A DNA stretch of 8,237 nt from Bacteroidota bacterium (lineage in GTDB: Bacteria > Bacteroidota > Bacteroidia > Bacteroidales > Paludibacteraceae). How positions within the stretch are numbered: the stretch's first letter is position 1; each line of letters begins with the position of its first letter. Below, piece after piece: positions 6,980-8,237 of this stretch. Location: the NCBI GenBank assembly GCA_017860335.1, contig JAFNAU010000082.1:1-8237 (forward strand), read 5' to 3'. The position numbers and the translations under genes were made by a program. Under the pieces are notes generated by a model. It worked only from the letters and a program-made list of their open reading frames with translations, did not search any database and was not told where the DNA came from.

Positions 6980-7030
6980 CATAAAAAAAGAATTAAACAG
7001 ATAATTAATAAAACTAAATTCAATCGAAAA

Positions 7031-7471
7031 ATGAAAATGAAAAATGTATTAATGATTATGTTTGCTTTGGTAATCTCAGCAAGCATTGCAACAGCTCAAA
7101 CAACTACTAAAACAAAGCAGGCAGTACCTCAGAAAAAAGAATGTTGTGATAAAGCCAAACAGGAATGTAAAAATGCTACAGCCGAAGCAAAACATGAATG
7201 TAGTCAGGCAAAAACAAATTGTGCAAAAGCTGATTCCCTGAAAAAACATGAATGTAATCAGGCTCAGGCAACTGCCAAACATGAATGTAAATCGGAATGT
7301 AAGGAAGGTAAAGCTGCGTGCTGCAAGGAAGGAAAAGCAATGGCCAAAAATGAAAAAAGTGCTTGCTGCAAAGATGCTAAAACAACCTGTGCTGAAGGAA
7401 AACAAATGACAAAACAAGGTACAGCTGATTGTTGCAAAGAAAAGTTAACGAAAGTGACAAAACAAATGTAA
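7031..7471 (+). CDS. Exported Lys/Cys-rich metallothionein-like protein
   Basis: 146-residue protein with a typical signal peptide (KMKNVLMIMFALVISASIATA, split at residue 2-22) cleaved before Gln. The mature part of about 124 residues is low-complexity, highly charged and almost without aromatic residues. It holds 15 cysteines, several as pairs: CC near the start, ACCKEGK, ACCKDAK and DCCKEK. A repeated module KHEC(S/N/K) occurs three times, encoded by three identical 13-bp stretches. No known fold or enzyme motif is visible. The Cys density and Lys-Cys spacing resemble metallothioneins and other metal-buffering peptides, and the neighbouring HMA and receptor genes support metal binding, but this is inference. 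It has its own promoter and ends before a strong terminator, so it can be transcribed alone and perhaps abundantly. Start chosen at 7031 (MKMKN) from the signal peptide; M at 7037 is an alternative. Confidence 0.8.
   Translation: MKMKNVLMIMFALVISASIATAQTTTKTKQAVPQKKECCDKAKQECKNATAEAKHECSQAKTNCAKADSLKKHECNQAQATAKHECKSECKEGKAACCKEGKAMAKNEKSACCKDAKTTCAEGKQMTKQGTADCCKEKLTKVTKQM
7190..7289 (+). repeat. Three copies of a 13-bp coding repeat
   Basis: AAACATGAATGTA occurs at 7190-7202, 7244-7256 and 7277-7289. Offsets of 54 and 33 bases keep the reading frame, and each copy encodes KHEC plus the start of the next codon. This indicates growth of the Cys-rich protein by internal module duplication. 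Confidence 0.85.
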
Positions 7472-7538
7472 AAAAAACAGCAAAGAAAACCATTCTTGCT
7501 AACAAATGATTATTCACAAATACGTGATATATTTACTT

Positions 7539-7567
7539 CAAAGCCGTAACATTCCGTTGCGGCTTTG
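7539..7567 (+). terminator. Hairpin terminator after the Cys-rich gene
   Basis: A 12-bp stem (CAAAGCCGTAAC with GTTGCGGCTTTG, one U-G pair) encloses the loop ATTCC and is followed by a T-rich stretch (TTATTTC). It lies 67 bp after the stop codon at 7471. The stem is nearly symmetrical, but only the plus strand has a gene ending here. Confidence 0.8.
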
Positions 7568-7598
7568 TTATTTCATCGGGATAAATATTGTACTTTTG
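7564..7598 (+). promoter_or_regulatory. Promoter of the GSCFA gene
   Basis: TACTTTTG at 7591-7598 is a perfect TAnnTTTG -7 box. The best -33 element, TTTG at 7564-7567, is 23 nt upstream and lies in the descending arm of the terminator. Initiation near 7604 gives a leader of about 28 nt before the ATG at 7633. Confidence 0.6.
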
Positions 7599-7632
7599 TG
7601 TGGTTCATAACTTTTAGAAAATCGAAAATAAC

Positions 7633-8237
7633 ATGTTTTCAACACAGGTAAATATACCCCATTCTCTGTTCGAAATAACCTTTTCCGATCGGATACTAAC
7701 CTTGGGTTCATGCTTTTCCGAAAATATTGGTAATAAGTTACAGGATGCTTATTTTCCGACTTTTATAAATCCCTTCGGAGTTATGTACAACCCCATGTCG
7801 GTGTGTCAGGGAATTCGTTATTTATTGGGAGAAAAAGAGTTTACTGCAGATGATTTATTTCAGTCGGGTTCGCTCTGGAACAGTTTTGCACACAGCAGCG
7901 CTTATTCTGCTACGAGTCCGGATGAAACCTTACAAAAGATCAACAGCCGCCTGCTGGCTACCCAATATTTCCTTAAGGAGACAAACGTCATGATGATAAC
8001 GCTGGGGACTGCCTGGGTATTTGAACTTGCCGATAATGGAAAGATTGTATCCAATTGTCACAAACTGCCGGCTAGCCGTTTCAACCGTTTACAGTAAGTC
8101 CGATACGGCACTGGAAAGATGGCGCTCATGAGAATACAGTGAGTAAGAGTACCCTTCATCTGGCGGTGGATATTCTGGAAAAACAATTTGATTATGTACA
8201 TTATTTCCCGGCTTTCGAACTGATGATGGACGAAATG
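7633..8237 (+). pseudogene. GSCFA-family protein, internally deleted/frameshifted and cut by the window edge
   Basis: The first 150 residues match the GSCFA family, named for the motif seen here as LGSCFSENIG (24-33), followed by NPFGVMYNP (46-54), SLWNSFAHSSAYS, and the later block ITLGTAWVFE plus CHKLPASRFNR. The family is widespread in Bacteroidota and its fold is SGNH/GDSL-esterase-like, but its function is unsettled. The frame stops at TAA 8095-8097. From 8088 the next frame is open for 50 codons to the window end and reads FTVSPIRHWKDGAHENT and later YFPAFELMMDEM, the normal C-terminal continuation. In full-length relatives, as I recall them, about 25-30 residues separate the RFNR and FTVSP blocks. 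Here they nearly touch, so an out-of-frame deletion of roughly 80 nt is likely. Either a real pseudogene or an assembly error. The gene continues past 8237. Confidence 0.85.

Noticed and set aside
6977..7030. Upstream TTG-initiated extension of the Cys-rich protein by 18 residues
   Set aside because: The TTG is the end of a perfect -7 promoter box, and the added residues would place a basic stretch before a normal signal peptide.
7076..7417. Minus-strand reading frame of 113 codons opposite the Cys-rich gene
   Set aside because: Its Phe/Cys-rich sequence is the antisense of Lys/Cys codons. It has no promoter or family match, and the sense frame has a signal peptide.
1..8237. tRNA, rRNA, CRISPR array, insertion sequence or integrase
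   Set aside because: No cloverleaf-like sequence, regularly spaced repeats, transposase motifs or terminal inverted repeats were seen by eye on either strand.

Overview
This window looks like a chromosomal segment from a member of the Bacteroidota, probably Bacteroidales. Four features support this. Intergenic promoters match the Bacteroidota -7 consensus TAnnTTTG. Gene leaders are A-rich rather than Shine-Dalgarno-like. Signal peptides are predicted to cleave before Gln (A^Q). Several families are typical of the phylum: a TonB-dependent receptor with an N-terminal carboxypeptidase-regulatory-like domain, a GSCFA protein, a DUF2520 Rossmann protein next to a UbiA prenyltransferase, and a DUF3298 lipoprotein. 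Genus and species cannot be set from this sequence alone.

Left half (1-3579, minus strand). Six genes run leftward as a compact probable operon behind a good promoter at 3609-3643. In transcription order they are: a DUF4163/DUF3298-type lipoprotein, a nitroreductase-family flavoprotein, a small four-helix membrane protein, a DUF2520 NAD(P)-binding protein, a HemG-like flavodoxin and a UbiA-family prenyltransferase. Gaps are 13, 18, 38, -4 and 0 bases. The UbiA reading frame is broken by a single-base shift near 316-338, and the gene also runs off the left edge.

Centre (3580-7471, plus strand). A divergent intergenic region of about 216 bp leads into what looks like a metal-handling locus. 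It encodes an exported His/Cys-rich small protein, a TonB-dependent outer-membrane receptor of the heavy-metal-associated type with a His/Glu-rich loop, an exported single-domain HMA protein with an MxCxxC site, and an exported Lys/Cys-rich protein with 15 cysteines that resembles a metallothionein. The receptor and the Cys-rich gene each have a TATATTTG -7 box. The HMA gene follows the receptor by 27 bp and probably shares its transcript. Inferred model: outer-membrane uptake or sensing of a soft metal such as copper, with periplasmic binding and buffering. The metal cannot be identified from sequence.

Right edge (7472-8237, plus strand). A strong hairpin terminator ends the metal locus. A promoter whose -33 element lies inside the terminator arm then drives a GSCFA-family gene. 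This gene is interrupted near 8083-8090: the frame changes and roughly 25-30 residues normally present in the family appear to be missing. The gene runs off the right edge.

Two disrupted genes in 8 kb suggest either real pseudogenisation or sequence/assembly error. Read-level data would decide.
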